Below, piece by piece: positions 1-6,275 of a stretch of DNA of 23,580 nt. Position 1 is the stretch's first letter, and every line of letters begins with the position of its first letter. The notes below the pieces were generated by a model. That model searched no databases. It saw only the letters and a program-made list of their open reading frames with translations, and was not told the origin of the DNA. The stretch lies in NCBI GenBank assembly GCA_035633255.1, contig DASQFD010000036.1, positions 1-23,580 of the forward strand, written 5' to 3'. The stretch is from DASQFD01 sp035633255. GTDB lineage: Bacteria > Actinomycetota > Actinomycetes > Actinomycetales > Dermatophilaceae. Position numbers and translations under genes: made by a program.

Positions 1-14
1 GACGGCGACCGGCC

Positions 15-20
15 TAAGGT
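15..20 (+). promoter_or_regulatory. -10 box for the ion-channel-like gene
   Basis: The hexamer TAAGGT fits the actinobacterial -10 pattern TANNNT and lies 7 bases before the ATG at 28. That spacing would start the transcript on the start codon itself (leaderless mRNA). The -35 region lies outside the window. This is inferred from spacing only. Confidence 0.45.
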
Positions 21-27
21 GTCCTGC

Positions 28-744
28 ATGGTCATGGGCACCTACGACGAGGACCTCCGGGCGCTGCAGCCCACCCGGATGCAGCGCTACCAGGCGCTGG
101 TGCGCAAGCAGCCCTCCGCCATCCTCCTCGGGGTCCAGATCCTCGCGATCCTCCTCATCCCTTTCGTCGAGGAGCGTGAGTACGGCCGGGTCGTCATCTC
201 GATCATGAGCGTCGTCGCCCTGAGCGCCGCGGTGGTCACCGTCCGCAGCACCCCGGCGATGACGTGGCTCTCCCTGCTGCTCATGGCGCCGGCCGTGGTC
301 CTGGAGGCCTGGATCACGGTGGACCAGAACGCCGGACCGGTCCTGGCGGCATACGCGCACGGCGCCCTGGCCGCCTTCTACTTCTACACGGCCTACGCGC
401 TGGTGCGGTACATGTTCGAGGACTACTGGGTGACCAAGGACGAGCTCTTCGCCGTCGGGGCGGCCTTCACCGTGCTGCTGTTCGCCTTCGCCTACCTCTA
501 CCTGATGATCCAGGAGATCTGGCCCGGCTCCTTCACCGCCGCGAGCGGGGAGGGGCAGCGGACCTTCCTCGAGCTCATCTACTTCTCCGGCGCCAACCTG
601 ACCAGCGTCGGCCTCTCCGACGTGCTCGCCATCAAGCCGCACGCGCGCGCCGTCGTCACCGTCGAGCAGCTCGGCGGGGTCATGTACGTCGCCATGGTCA
701 TCTCGCGCCTGGTCGCCCTGACGGTGCTGCGGTCGCGCGGCTGA
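28..744 (+). CDS. Ion-channel-like membrane protein (Ion_trans_2 type) with altered selectivity filter
   Basis: A 238-residue integral membrane protein. Hydrophobic segments start near residues 32, 52, 75, 105 and 140, with a final one after the pore region. The C-terminal part (YFSGANLTSVGLSD, then HARAVVTVEQLGGVMYVAMVISRLV) follows the pore-helix/filter/last-helix layout of small bacterial two-TM-pore potassium channels of family Ion_trans_2. The filter that is normally TVGYGD reads SVGLSD, so potassium selectivity cannot be assumed. I chose ATG 28 over GTG 19 and ATG 34 because of the -10 box at 15-20. It converges on the dipeptidase gene, with 25 bases between the stops. Membership of the channel superfamily is likely; the transported ion is unknown. 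Confidence 0.7.
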   Translation: MVMGTYDEDLRALQPTRMQRYQALVRKQPSAILLGVQILAILLIPFVEEREYGRVVISIMSVVALSAAVVTVRSTPAMTWLSLLLMAPAVVLEAWITVDQNAGPVLAAYAHGALAAFYFYTAYALVRYMFEDYWVTKDELFAVGAAFTVLLFAFAYLYLMIQEIWPGSFTAASGEGQRTFLELIYFSGANLTSVGLSDVLAIKPHARAVVTVEQLGGVMYVAMVISRLVALTVLRSRG

Positions 745-750
745 CCCCCC

Positions 751-769
751 GCCGGTGCGGAGGACCGGC
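751..769. terminator. Possible bidirectional hairpin between convergent genes
   Basis: GCCGGT (751-756) and ACCGGC (764-769) can pair as a six-base stem with a seven-base loop. It lies between the stops of the channel gene and the dipeptidase gene. There is no U-tract, so it is at best a weak actinobacterial terminator. Confidence 0.3.
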
Positions 770-1969
770 TCACCGGGAGATGCCCGGGCCGTCCAGGTCC
801 TCGATGCGGGCCAGGCTCGGCCCCCGGCGCGCCGACAGGTCACGGGCGACGGCCTCGGCGTCGGTCAGCACGCGCAGCACGTTGCCCGAGGTGAGCGCCA
901 TGAGGTCCTCGTCGGACCAGCCGCGGTCGGCCAGCGCGGCGAGCAGGCGAGGGTAGCCGGTGACGTCCTCCAGGCCCTCCGGCAGGGAGTCCACCCCGTC
1001 GTAGTCACCGCCCAGCCCGACGTGCGCCACCCCCGCCACCTCCCGGACGTGCTCCACGTGCGCCACGACGTGCCCGAGCGTGCTCCGCGGCTGGGGGTGG
1101 GCGCCGCGGTAGGTGTCGAGGAAGGCCGTGTATGCCGTGTGGTCGCCCCGGCGCACACCGCCGCCCTCCGCGGCGGCCGACGCCCGGCGGTCCCACTCCC
1201 GCACCCGGGGCGAGACGAACTTCGGGACGAAGGTCACCATGCAGACGCCGCCGTTGCCGGGAAGGTGCTCGAGGACGTCGTCCGGGACGTTGCGCGGGTG
1301 GTCGCACACCGCGAGGGCGGAGGAGTGGGAGAAGAGGACGGGGGCGCTCGTCGTGGCGAGCGCGTCCCGCATGGTGCCGGCCGAGACGTGGGAGAGGTCG
1401 ACGAGCATCCCGAGCCGGTTCATCTCACGCACGACCTCGCGGCCGAAGGCCGACAGGCCGCCGAGCACCGGCTCGTCGGTCGCCGAGTCGGCCCACGGGA
1501 CGTTGTCGTTGTGGGTCAGGGTGAGGTAGCCGACGCCCAGGGCGGCGAGCATCCGCAGCACCCCGAGGGAGCAGGCGATCGAGTGGCCGCCCTCCGCGCC
1601 CATCAGGGCGGCGATCCGCCCCTCGGCCATGACGGCGCGCACGTCGGCGGCGGTGGCCGCGGGAGCGAGCTGACCGGCATACCGGCTGGTCATGGTGCGC
1701 ACGGCGTCGACCTGCTCGAGCGTGGCGGCGACCGCGGCCTCGCCGCTCAGGTCGGCGGGCACGAAGACGGACCAGAACTGCGCACCCACGCCACCCTCCC
1801 GCAGCCGCGGCAGGTCGGTGTGCGTGCGGGTGCCGCGGACGCCGACGTCGAGGGCGTCGAGGTCGTAGCCGACCAGCTCGCGGAGCTCCCACGCGAGGTC
1901 GTTGTGACCGTCGAGGACGGGGGCCCGGCGAAGGACGTCCGCGATGCGGTCGGCGGTGGTGGTCGGCAT
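770..1969 (-). CDS. Dipeptidase, peptidase family M19 (renal/membrane dipeptidase type)
   Basis: This 399-residue protein is a zinc dipeptidase of family M19, which hydrolyses L-Xaa-L/D-Xaa dipeptides. The metal ligands of the family are visible: HxD in DGHNDLAW (H22, D24), bridging E126 in AEGGHS, H194 in DLSHVS, H215 in FSHSS, and the acidic GLGGDYDG near 318-325. Length is normal for the family. No signal peptide or membrane segment is present, so it should be cytoplasmic despite the family name. ATG 1969 is supported by a divergent -10 box six bases upstream. It diverges from rimO with overlapping promoter space, but a functional link is not evident. The natural substrate cannot be read from sequence. 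Confidence 0.92.
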   Translation of the reverse strand: MPTTTADRIADVLRRAPVLDGHNDLAWELRELVGYDLDALDVGVRGTRTHTDLPRLREGGVGAQFWSVFVPADLSGEAAVAATLEQVDAVRTMTSRYAGQLAPAATAADVRAVMAEGRIAALMGAEGGHSIACSLGVLRMLAALGVGYLTLTHNDNVPWADSATDEPVLGGLSAFGREVVREMNRLGMLVDLSHVSAGTMRDALATTSAPVLFSHSSALAVCDHPRNVPDDVLEHLPGNGGVCMVTFVPKFVSPRVREWDRRASAAAEGGGVRRGDHTAYTAFLDTYRGAHPQPRSTLGHVVAHVEHVREVAGVAHVGLGGDYDGVDSLPEGLEDVTGYPRLLAALADRGWSDEDLMALTSGNVLRVLTDAEAVARDLSARRGPSLARIEDLDGPGISR

Positions 1970-1975
1970 CGTCGC

Positions 1976-2012
1976 AGCGTAGCCCCGGGTGGCTCCGGCC
2001 GACCTCTACAGT
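1976..2012. promoter_or_regulatory. Divergent -10 boxes for the dipeptidase gene and rimO
   Basis: On the minus strand TACGCT (1981 to 1976) ends six bases before the dipeptidase ATG at 1969. On the plus strand TACAGT (2007-2012) ends seven bases before the rimO ATG at 2020. Both match TANNNT and predict leaderless transcripts. With start codons only 50 bases apart, the two -35 regions must overlap the opposite promoter, so the promoters may interfere. Confidence 0.5.
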
Positions 2013-2019
2013 GGAGCGC

Positions 2020-3504
2020 ATGACGGCCCCGGCGAGCAGCCGCGCGGTGGCGCTGGTGACGCTGGGCTGCACGCGCAACGAGGTCGACTCCGAGGAGCTG
2101 GCGGGTCGCCTCGCCGGCGACGGCTGGCGGCTCGTCGAGGACCCCGCCTCGGCCGACGTGGCGGTGGTCAACACGTGCGGGTTCGTCGAGCAGGCGAAGA
2201 AGGACTCGATCGACGTCGTCCTGCAGGCCGCCGACCTGAAGGGGACGGGGCGCACGCGCGCCGTCGTCGCGGTCGGCTGCCTGGCCGAGCGGTACGGTCG
2301 CACCCTCGCCGAGGAGCTGCCCGAGGCGGACGCGGTCCTCGGCTTCGACAGCTACGCCGACCTCTCCGCACACCTGCGCGCCGTGCTCGCGGGGAGCCCT
2401 CCGCGGTCCCACGTGCCGCGCGACCGCCGGCGGCTGCTCCCGCTGGCCCCGACCCGGCGGCCCGCCGCCGCCGCGGACGTGGCGGTCCCGGGGCTCGGGT
2501 CGGCGCCCCGCGTCCGGCTGGACGGGCGGCCGTGGGCACCGTTGAAGATCGCCAGCGGCTGTGACCGCCGCTGCTCCTTCTGCGCCATCCCGGCCTTCCG
2601 GGGGTCCTTCGTGTCGCGGGCGCCCGAGGAGGTGCTGGCCGAGGCGCGATGGCTGGCCGCGGAGGGGGTGCGCGAGCTGCTCCTGGTCAGCGAGAACTCC
2701 ACGTCCTACGGCAAGGACCTCGGCGACCTCGCGGCGCTGGAGCGGCTGCTGCCCGAGCTCGCCGAGGTCCAGGGGGTCGAGCGGGTGCGCGTGTCCTACC
2801 TCCAGCCGGCGGAGGTGCGGCCGGGGCTGCTGGACACCATGGCCTCGGTGGAGCCGGTGATGCCGTGGTTCGACCTGTCCTTCCAGCATGCGGCGCCCGG
2901 CCTGCTGCGGCGGATGCGGCGCTTCGGCGGCACCGAGCCGTTCCTCGAGCTGCTCGCGGCCGTCCGTGACCGGGCACCGGACGCGGGGGTGCGGAGCAAT
3001 GTCATCGTCGGGTTCCCCGGGGAGAGCGAGGCGGACGTCGAGGAGCTCGAGCGGTTCCTCGTGGCGGCGCGCCTGGACGTGGTGGGCGTCTTCGGCTACT
3101 CCGCCGAGGAGGGCACCGAGGCCGCGGGCCTCGACGGGGCCCTGCCGGCGCCGGTGGTCGCCGAGCGGGTCGCCCGGCTCACCGACCTCGTCGAGGAGCT
3201 CACCGCCCAGCGCGCTGCGGAGCGCCTCGGGCAGGTCGTGCACGTGCTGATCGACCAGGTGGGAGACGGCGAGGAGGGAGACGGCGAGGGGGTCGGCGAG
3301 GTGGTCGGCAACGCCGAGCACCAGGGGCCGGAGGTGGACGGCGTCACCGTGCTCGAGCCGGCGCGCCCGGCCGCCGGCTCGGGGGCGGGGCCCGCGGCCC
3401 CGGGGGGCAGCGCGAGCCGGAGGGTTCGGCGCGAGCCGGGTGAGGTGGTCCGTGCCCGGGTCGTCGCGAGTGAGGGCGTGGACCTGCGGGCGGTGCCGGT
3501 GTGA
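2020..3504 (+). CDS. rimO: Ribosomal protein S12 methylthiotransferase RimO
   Basis: RimO adds a methylthio group to the conserved aspartate of ribosomal protein S12 using radical SAM chemistry and two Fe-S clusters. The 494-residue protein has the N-terminal UPF0004 domain with three cluster cysteines (C17 in TLGCTRNEVDSEE, C53 in VNTCGFV, C87 in VGCLAERY). The radical SAM motif CDRRCSFC (C181, C185, C188) follows, then SFQHAAPGLLRRMRR and a C-terminal TRAM domain. TLGCxxNxVDSE and the RRMRRFG stretch separate it from MiaB, which is also encoded in this window. The TRAM domain is interrupted by a Gly/Ala/Pro-rich insertion near residues 445-470. ATG 2020 is preferred to GTG 2011 from the leaderless promoter. 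The stop overlaps pgsA by four bases. Confidence 0.95.
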   Translation: MTAPASSRAVALVTLGCTRNEVDSEELAGRLAGDGWRLVEDPASADVAVVNTCGFVEQAKKDSIDVVLQAADLKGTGRTRAVVAVGCLAERYGRTLAEELPEADAVLGFDSYADLSAHLRAVLAGSPPRSHVPRDRRRLLPLAPTRRPAAAADVAVPGLGSAPRVRLDGRPWAPLKIASGCDRRCSFCAIPAFRGSFVSRAPEEVLAEARWLAAEGVRELLLVSENSTSYGKDLGDLAALERLLPELAEVQGVERVRVSYLQPAEVRPGLLDTMASVEPVMPWFDLSFQHAAPGLLRRMRRFGGTEPFLELLAAVRDRAPDAGVRSNVIVGFPGESEADVEELERFLVAARLDVVGVFGYSAEEGTEAAGLDGALPAPVVAERVARLTDLVEELTAQRAAERLGQVVHVLIDQVGDGEEGDGEGVGEVVGNAEHQGPEVDGVTVLEPARPAAGSGAGPAAPGGSASRRVRREPGEVVRARVVASEGVDLRAVPV

Positions 3505-4184
3505 CGGGGGCGCCGAGCACCGGCCGTGCGGTGGCCCACCAGGCGAGCGCCTGGAACATCGCCAACGCGCTGACCGTGCTGCGCCTCCTGCTGGTGCCGG
3601 TCTTCGGCTGGCTGCTGCTCGTGGACTCCGGCACCAGCGCCGGCTACCGGTGGGCCGCCCTCGGCTGCTTCACGGTCGCGATGGTGACCGACCGCATCGA
3701 TGGTGACCTGGCGCGCAGTCGGGGCCTGGTCACGGACTTCGGCAAGATCGTCGACCCGATCGCCGACAAGGCGCTCGTCACCATGGCCCTGGTCGGGCTG
3801 TCGGCGATCGGCGAGGTGTGGTGGTGGGTCACCGCGCTGGTGCTGGTGCGCGACTGGGGCGTGACCGCCGTCCGGTTCGTCGTGATCCGGCACGGGGTCA
3901 TGGCCGCCGGCCGTGGTGGCAAGCTCAAGACCCTGCTGCAGGCGGTCGCGATCGGCTTCTACGTCATGCCCCGCTTCGCACTGCCCCAGCCGGAGCTCTG
4001 GGACGCGCTGGCGGCCTCCCTGCTGACGCTGGCCGTGCTGGTCACCGTCGTGACCGGCGTCGACTACGTCTTTGCGGCCCTCCGGCTCCGGCGCACCAGC
4101 GAGCGTGCGGCGATGAAGCGGGCCCGCCGGGCGGCCCGCCGGACGGCACCGGCCACGCCACCGGCCGGCCGCGACCGGAGGTGA
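3501..4184 (+). CDS. pgsA: CDP-diacylglycerol--glycerol-3-phosphate 3-phosphatidyltransferase
   Basis: This enzyme makes phosphatidylglycerophosphate from CDP-diacylglycerol and glycerol-3-phosphate, the committed step to phosphatidylglycerol and cardiolipin in the membrane. The 227-residue protein shows the full CDP-alcohol phosphotransferase motif: D64, D67, G68, A71, R72, then G81, D85 and D89 (DRIDGDLAR ... GKIVDPIADK). Several hydrophobic helices surround it, and the C-terminus is a basic cytosolic tail rich in Arg/Ala. It starts with GTG in a four-base overlap with the rimO stop and ends in a four-base overlap with cinA, so it is translationally coupled. Its place between rimO and cinA-clgR is the conserved actinobacterial arrangement, matching mycobacterial pgsA3. 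A different alcohol substrate cannot be excluded from sequence alone. Confidence 0.9.
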   Translation: MTGAPSTGRAVAHQASAWNIANALTVLRLLLVPVFGWLLLVDSGTSAGYRWAALGCFTVAMVTDRIDGDLARSRGLVTDFGKIVDPIADKALVTMALVGLSAIGEVWWWVTALVLVRDWGVTAVRFVVIRHGVMAAGRGGKLKTLLQAVAIGFYVMPRFALPQPELWDALAASLLTLAVLVTVVTGVDYVFAALRLRRTSERAAMKRARRAARRTAPATPPAGRDRR

Positions 4185-4684
4185 CCGCCACCGCCGCGGC
4201 GGTCGTGGCCCGGCTGCGCGAGCTCGGCCTGACCGTCGCGACGGCCGAGTCGCTCACCGGTGGGTTGGTGTGCGGGGCCCTCACCGACGTGCCGGGCGCC
4301 TCCTCGGTGGTGCGCGGCGGTGTGGTCGCCTACGCGACCGCGGTCAAGGCGGCGGTGCTGGGCGTGGACCTGGACCTGCTCCGCGAGCGGGGCGCGGTGG
4401 ACGAGGCCGTCGCCCGGGCGATGGCCGCCGGTGCCCGCGACATCCTGCGTGCCGACGTGGGCGTCGCCACGACGGGGGTCGCGGGTCCTGAGCGCTCGGA
4501 CGGCCAGCCGGTCGGCACGGTGCACGTCGCGGTGGACGCCGGCGACCGGTCGGGGCACCGGCTCCTCGCGCTGACCGGTGACCGGGTCGCCATCCGTCGG
4601 GCCACCGTGGGGGTGGCGCTCGACCTCCTGCTCACCGTTCTGGCGCAGCCCCCCGGGAGTCCTCGCGCCCGCCCTCCGCGGTGA
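4181..4684 (+). CDS. cinA: CinA C-terminal domain protein (nicotinamide-nucleotide amidohydrolase, PncC type)
   Basis: This stand-alone 167-residue CinA C-terminal domain corresponds to PncC, which deamidates nicotinamide mononucleotide to nicotinate mononucleotide in NAD recycling. Characteristic motifs are TAESLTGG (residues 21-28), the VVRGGVVAY stretch, and TTGVAGPE followed by GQPVGTVHVAV. The N-terminal MoCF-like domain of long CinA proteins is absent, as is usual for this locus in actinobacteria. The start is set at GTG 4181, overlapping the pgsA stop by four bases. A strong GGAGGTGA sequence covers that start, so translation from the in-frame GTG at 4205, eight codons later, is also possible. 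The conserved core begins after either start. Confidence 0.88.
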   Translation: MTATAAAVVARLRELGLTVATAESLTGGLVCGALTDVPGASSVVRGGVVAYATAVKAAVLGVDLDLLRERGAVDEAVARAMAAGARDILRADVGVATTGVAGPERSDGQPVGTVHVAVDAGDRSGHRLLALTGDRVAIRRATVGVALDLLLTVLAQPPGSPRARPPR

Positions 4685-4805
4685 CGACCTCGGTCCCCGC
4701 GGCCTCGTCCTGCCTGCCCGCGTGCTCGCGGTGGTGCCCGTCGGATCACCCCCGGGCGCGCCGCCGACGCGCACGCCACCACGGCGCGAACCATGCTCCG
4801 CGGGG

Positions 4806-4848
4806 TACGGTGGTGGCCAGTGGCCGCCCGCAACGCCCGGAAGGAGGC
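4806..4848 (+). promoter_or_regulatory. clgR promoter -10 and Shine-Dalgarno
   Basis: TACGGT at 4806-4811 is a plausible -10 box within the 167 b gap after cinA. AAGGAGG at 4841-4847 is the strongest ribosome binding site in the window. It lies five bases before ATG 4852 and decides the clgR start against the in-frame upstream ATG at 4681. I saw no convincing ClgR autoregulatory operator. Confidence 0.5.
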
Positions 4849-4851
4849 GCC

Positions 4852-5154
4852 ATGGTCCTGCTTCGAGAGGAGCTCGGCGAGGTGCTCCGCGAGCACCGCC
4901 GCACCCAGGGGCGCACCCTGCGCGAGGTCTCCGCCGCGGCGTCGGTGTCCCTGGGCTACCTCAGCGAGATCGAGCGCGGCGCCAAGGAGGCCTCGTCCGA
5001 GCTGCTGGCCTCGGTGTGCGGCGCGCTGGGCGTGCCGCTCAGCTCGGTGCTCGGCGACGTCAGCGAGCGGGTGGCGAGCGCCGAGGTGGTCTCGGCCCCC
5101 CTGCCGCTGTCCATGGCGGCCGCCGACTCGGTCGTCTCCGCCTCCGCCGCCTGA
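4852..5154 (+). CDS. clgR: Clp gene regulator ClgR, XRE-family transcription factor
   Basis: ClgR activates clp protease genes and other stress genes in actinobacteria. The 100-residue protein starts MVLLREELGEVLREHR and carries a Cro/C1-type helix-turn-helix around residues 20-60 (GRTLREVSAAASVSLGYLSEIERG, then KEASSELLASVCGALGVPL). This is the near-invariant ClgR signature. The start at ATG 4852 is fixed by the AAGGAGG ribosome binding site. It follows pgsA-cinA as in mycobacteria and streptomycetes. The C-terminus ends in Ala-Ala after a flexible Ser/Ala tail. In Streptomyces a C-terminal Ala-Ala makes ClgR a Clp substrate, so self-limiting turnover is plausible here. The gene converges with nei. 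Confidence 0.93.
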   Translation: MVLLREELGEVLREHRRTQGRTLREVSAAASVSLGYLSEIERGAKEASSELLASVCGALGVPLSSVLGDVSERVASAEVVSAPLPLSMAAADSVVSASAA

Positions 5155-5173
5155 TCCCCCTCCGCCCGACACG

Positions 5174-5253
5174 CGCCCTCGCGTCAGCCGGTGCGCGGCC
5201 TGATCGCCTCCGACCCGCTATCTCGCCCTCGCCTCAGCCGGTGCGCGGCCTGA
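5174..5253. repeat. Direct repeat duplicating the 3' end of nei
   Basis: Two 30-base copies, 5174-5203 and 5224-5253, match at 29 of 30 positions with a period of exactly 50 bases. The second copy contains the last codons and stop of nei (tail Arg-Pro-Arg-Thr-Gly-stop on the minus strand). The first copy lies downstream of that stop and repeats the same tail and stop in another frame. The pair fills the space between the convergent clgR and nei genes. Confidence 0.85.
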
Positions 5254-6154
5254 ACCCCGCGCCTGCTCCCGCGCCGCCTCTCCCGCCGTCCCGCTGCCGG
5301 CCCGACGTCGGCGCCCTTCCCGAGCCGAGGGGTCGCTGGGGCCCCCGGTCGTCGGTCGGAGCCCAGCCACCCTGGCACGTCGGGCAGCTGAACATCGTGC
5401 GCGCGCGCGGCTCGGCGCCGAGCAGCGCGACCCTGACGGTGTCGCCGCAGCGCCGGCACGGCCGCCCGGACCGCCCGTGCACGTAGGAGGTCTCCCCGGC
5501 CCGGTGACTCCCGGTGCTCGACTGCACCGCGCTGTCCTTCGCGACGGTCATGAGCCGGTGGATCCGCTCGACGACCCGCTCCGCCCCCTCCGGCGGCACC
5601 TGCGCAGCGGGCGTCCAAGGCAGGACGCGCTCGAGGAAGAGGCCCTCGCTGGCCCAGTAGGTGCCCACCCCGGCCAGCGTGCGCTGGTCCAGGAGCGCCT
5701 CGCCGACCGTGCGCGGGTATGCCGTGACCGCGGCGGTCGCCGCCGCGGCGTCCCAGTCGGGCCCCAGCACGTCGGGGCCGAGGTGGCCGACGAGGTCCCC
5801 CTCCCGAGCGGTGGGGACGAGGTCGAGCATGCCCAGCCGCAGGCCGGCGGCCGTCCACACCGCCGTGCCGACGGCGGCGCGCAGGTCGGCGCGCCGCAGC
5901 AGGCGGGAGGTCTCCGGGCCGGGCCGGGCGACCCGCCACTGGCCCTCCATGCGCAGGTGTGAGTGGAGGGTGAGGCCGCGGTCCAGGCGCTGGAGAATGT
6001 GCTTGCCGCGGGGAACGACCTCAGTGGTGGTGGCGGCCACCAGGTCGGCGGTCGCCAGGCTCGGCCAGCGCAGGTCGCTCAGCACCAGCGGAGCGCCGGC
6101 CAGGGCGGCGTGCAGCCGGGCCGCCGTGCGGAAGACGGTGTCACCCTCGGGCAC
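5234..6154 (-). CDS. nei: Fpg/Nei family DNA glycosylase, endonuclease VIII (Nei2) type
   Basis: A bifunctional DNA glycosylase/AP lyase that removes oxidised bases in base excision repair. Visible features are the N-terminal catalytic Pro-Glu (MPEGDTV, Pro2 and Glu3), Lys51 in PRGKHIL, a helix-two-turn-helix region (ALLDQRTLAGVGTYWASE, 153-170), and a C-terminal zinc finger with C233, C236, C257 and C260. The MPEGDTV start and the neighbouring lhr gene match mycobacterial Nei2 (Rv3297 beside Rv3296/lhr). The start codon is GTG. Oddities are Thr in place of the usual Asn of GxGNxY and a ~40-residue Gly/Arg-rich tail after the finger, ending inside a direct repeat. It lies 113 b downstream of lhr and may share its transcript. 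Confidence 0.9.
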   Translation of the reverse strand: MPEGDTVFRTAARLHAALAGAPLVLSDLRWPSLATADLVAATTTEVVPRGKHILQRLDRGLTLHSHLRMEGQWRVARPGPETSRLLRRADLRAAVGTAVWTAAGLRLGMLDLVPTAREGDLVGHLGPDVLGPDWDAAAATAAVTAYPRTVGEALLDQRTLAGVGTYWASEGLFLERVLPWTPAAQVPPEGAERVVERIHRLMTVAKDSAVQSSTGSHRAGETSYVHGRSGRPCRRCGDTVRVALLGAEPRARTMFSCPTCQGGWAPTDDRGPQRPLGSGRAPTSGRQRDGGRGGAGAGAGFRPRTG

Positions 6155-6215
6155 GGCACGGCCCGGGAGGTTTGGACGGGGTCGGCCCGGCCGCGTGCGG
6201 TGGCGCCGGGCCGGA

Positions 6216-6275
6216 CACCGGCAGGGGCCCGCTCACCGGCAGGGCCCGCTCACCGGCAGGGGCCCGCTCACCGGC
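6216..6275. repeat. 17-18 b tandem repeat at the lhr stop
   Basis: Three tandem units (6216-6233, 6234-6250 and 6251-6268; 18, 17 and 18 b) of CACCGGCAGGGGCCCGCT are followed by a partial unit from 6269. On the minus strand the unit includes CCGGTGAGC, so each copy repeats the TGA of the lhr stop, which sits at 6270-6268. The array lies in the 113 b gap between lhr and nei. Each unit also has a GGGCCC palindrome. Confidence 0.85.

Noticed and set aside
755..2023. A 422-codon plus-strand frame opposite the dipeptidase gene
   Set aside because: All M19 metal ligands lie on the minus strand; this frame is rich in Gly/Val/Arg and unrecognisable.
1747..3321. A 524-codon minus-strand frame opposite rimO
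   Set aside because: RimO carries both cluster motifs and the TRAM domain on the plus strand; the opposite frame has only composition-driven sequence.
4774..4800. A ClgR autoregulatory operator upstream of clgR (GCGAAC half-site at 4786-4791)
   Set aside because: The partner half-site is not at the required spacing, so a single GC-rich half-site is not evidence.
4681..4851. A longer ClgR start at ATG 4681
   Set aside because: The added 57 residues are Arg/Ser/Ala-rich, while ATG 4852 has a strong ribosome binding site and the standard MVLLRE start.
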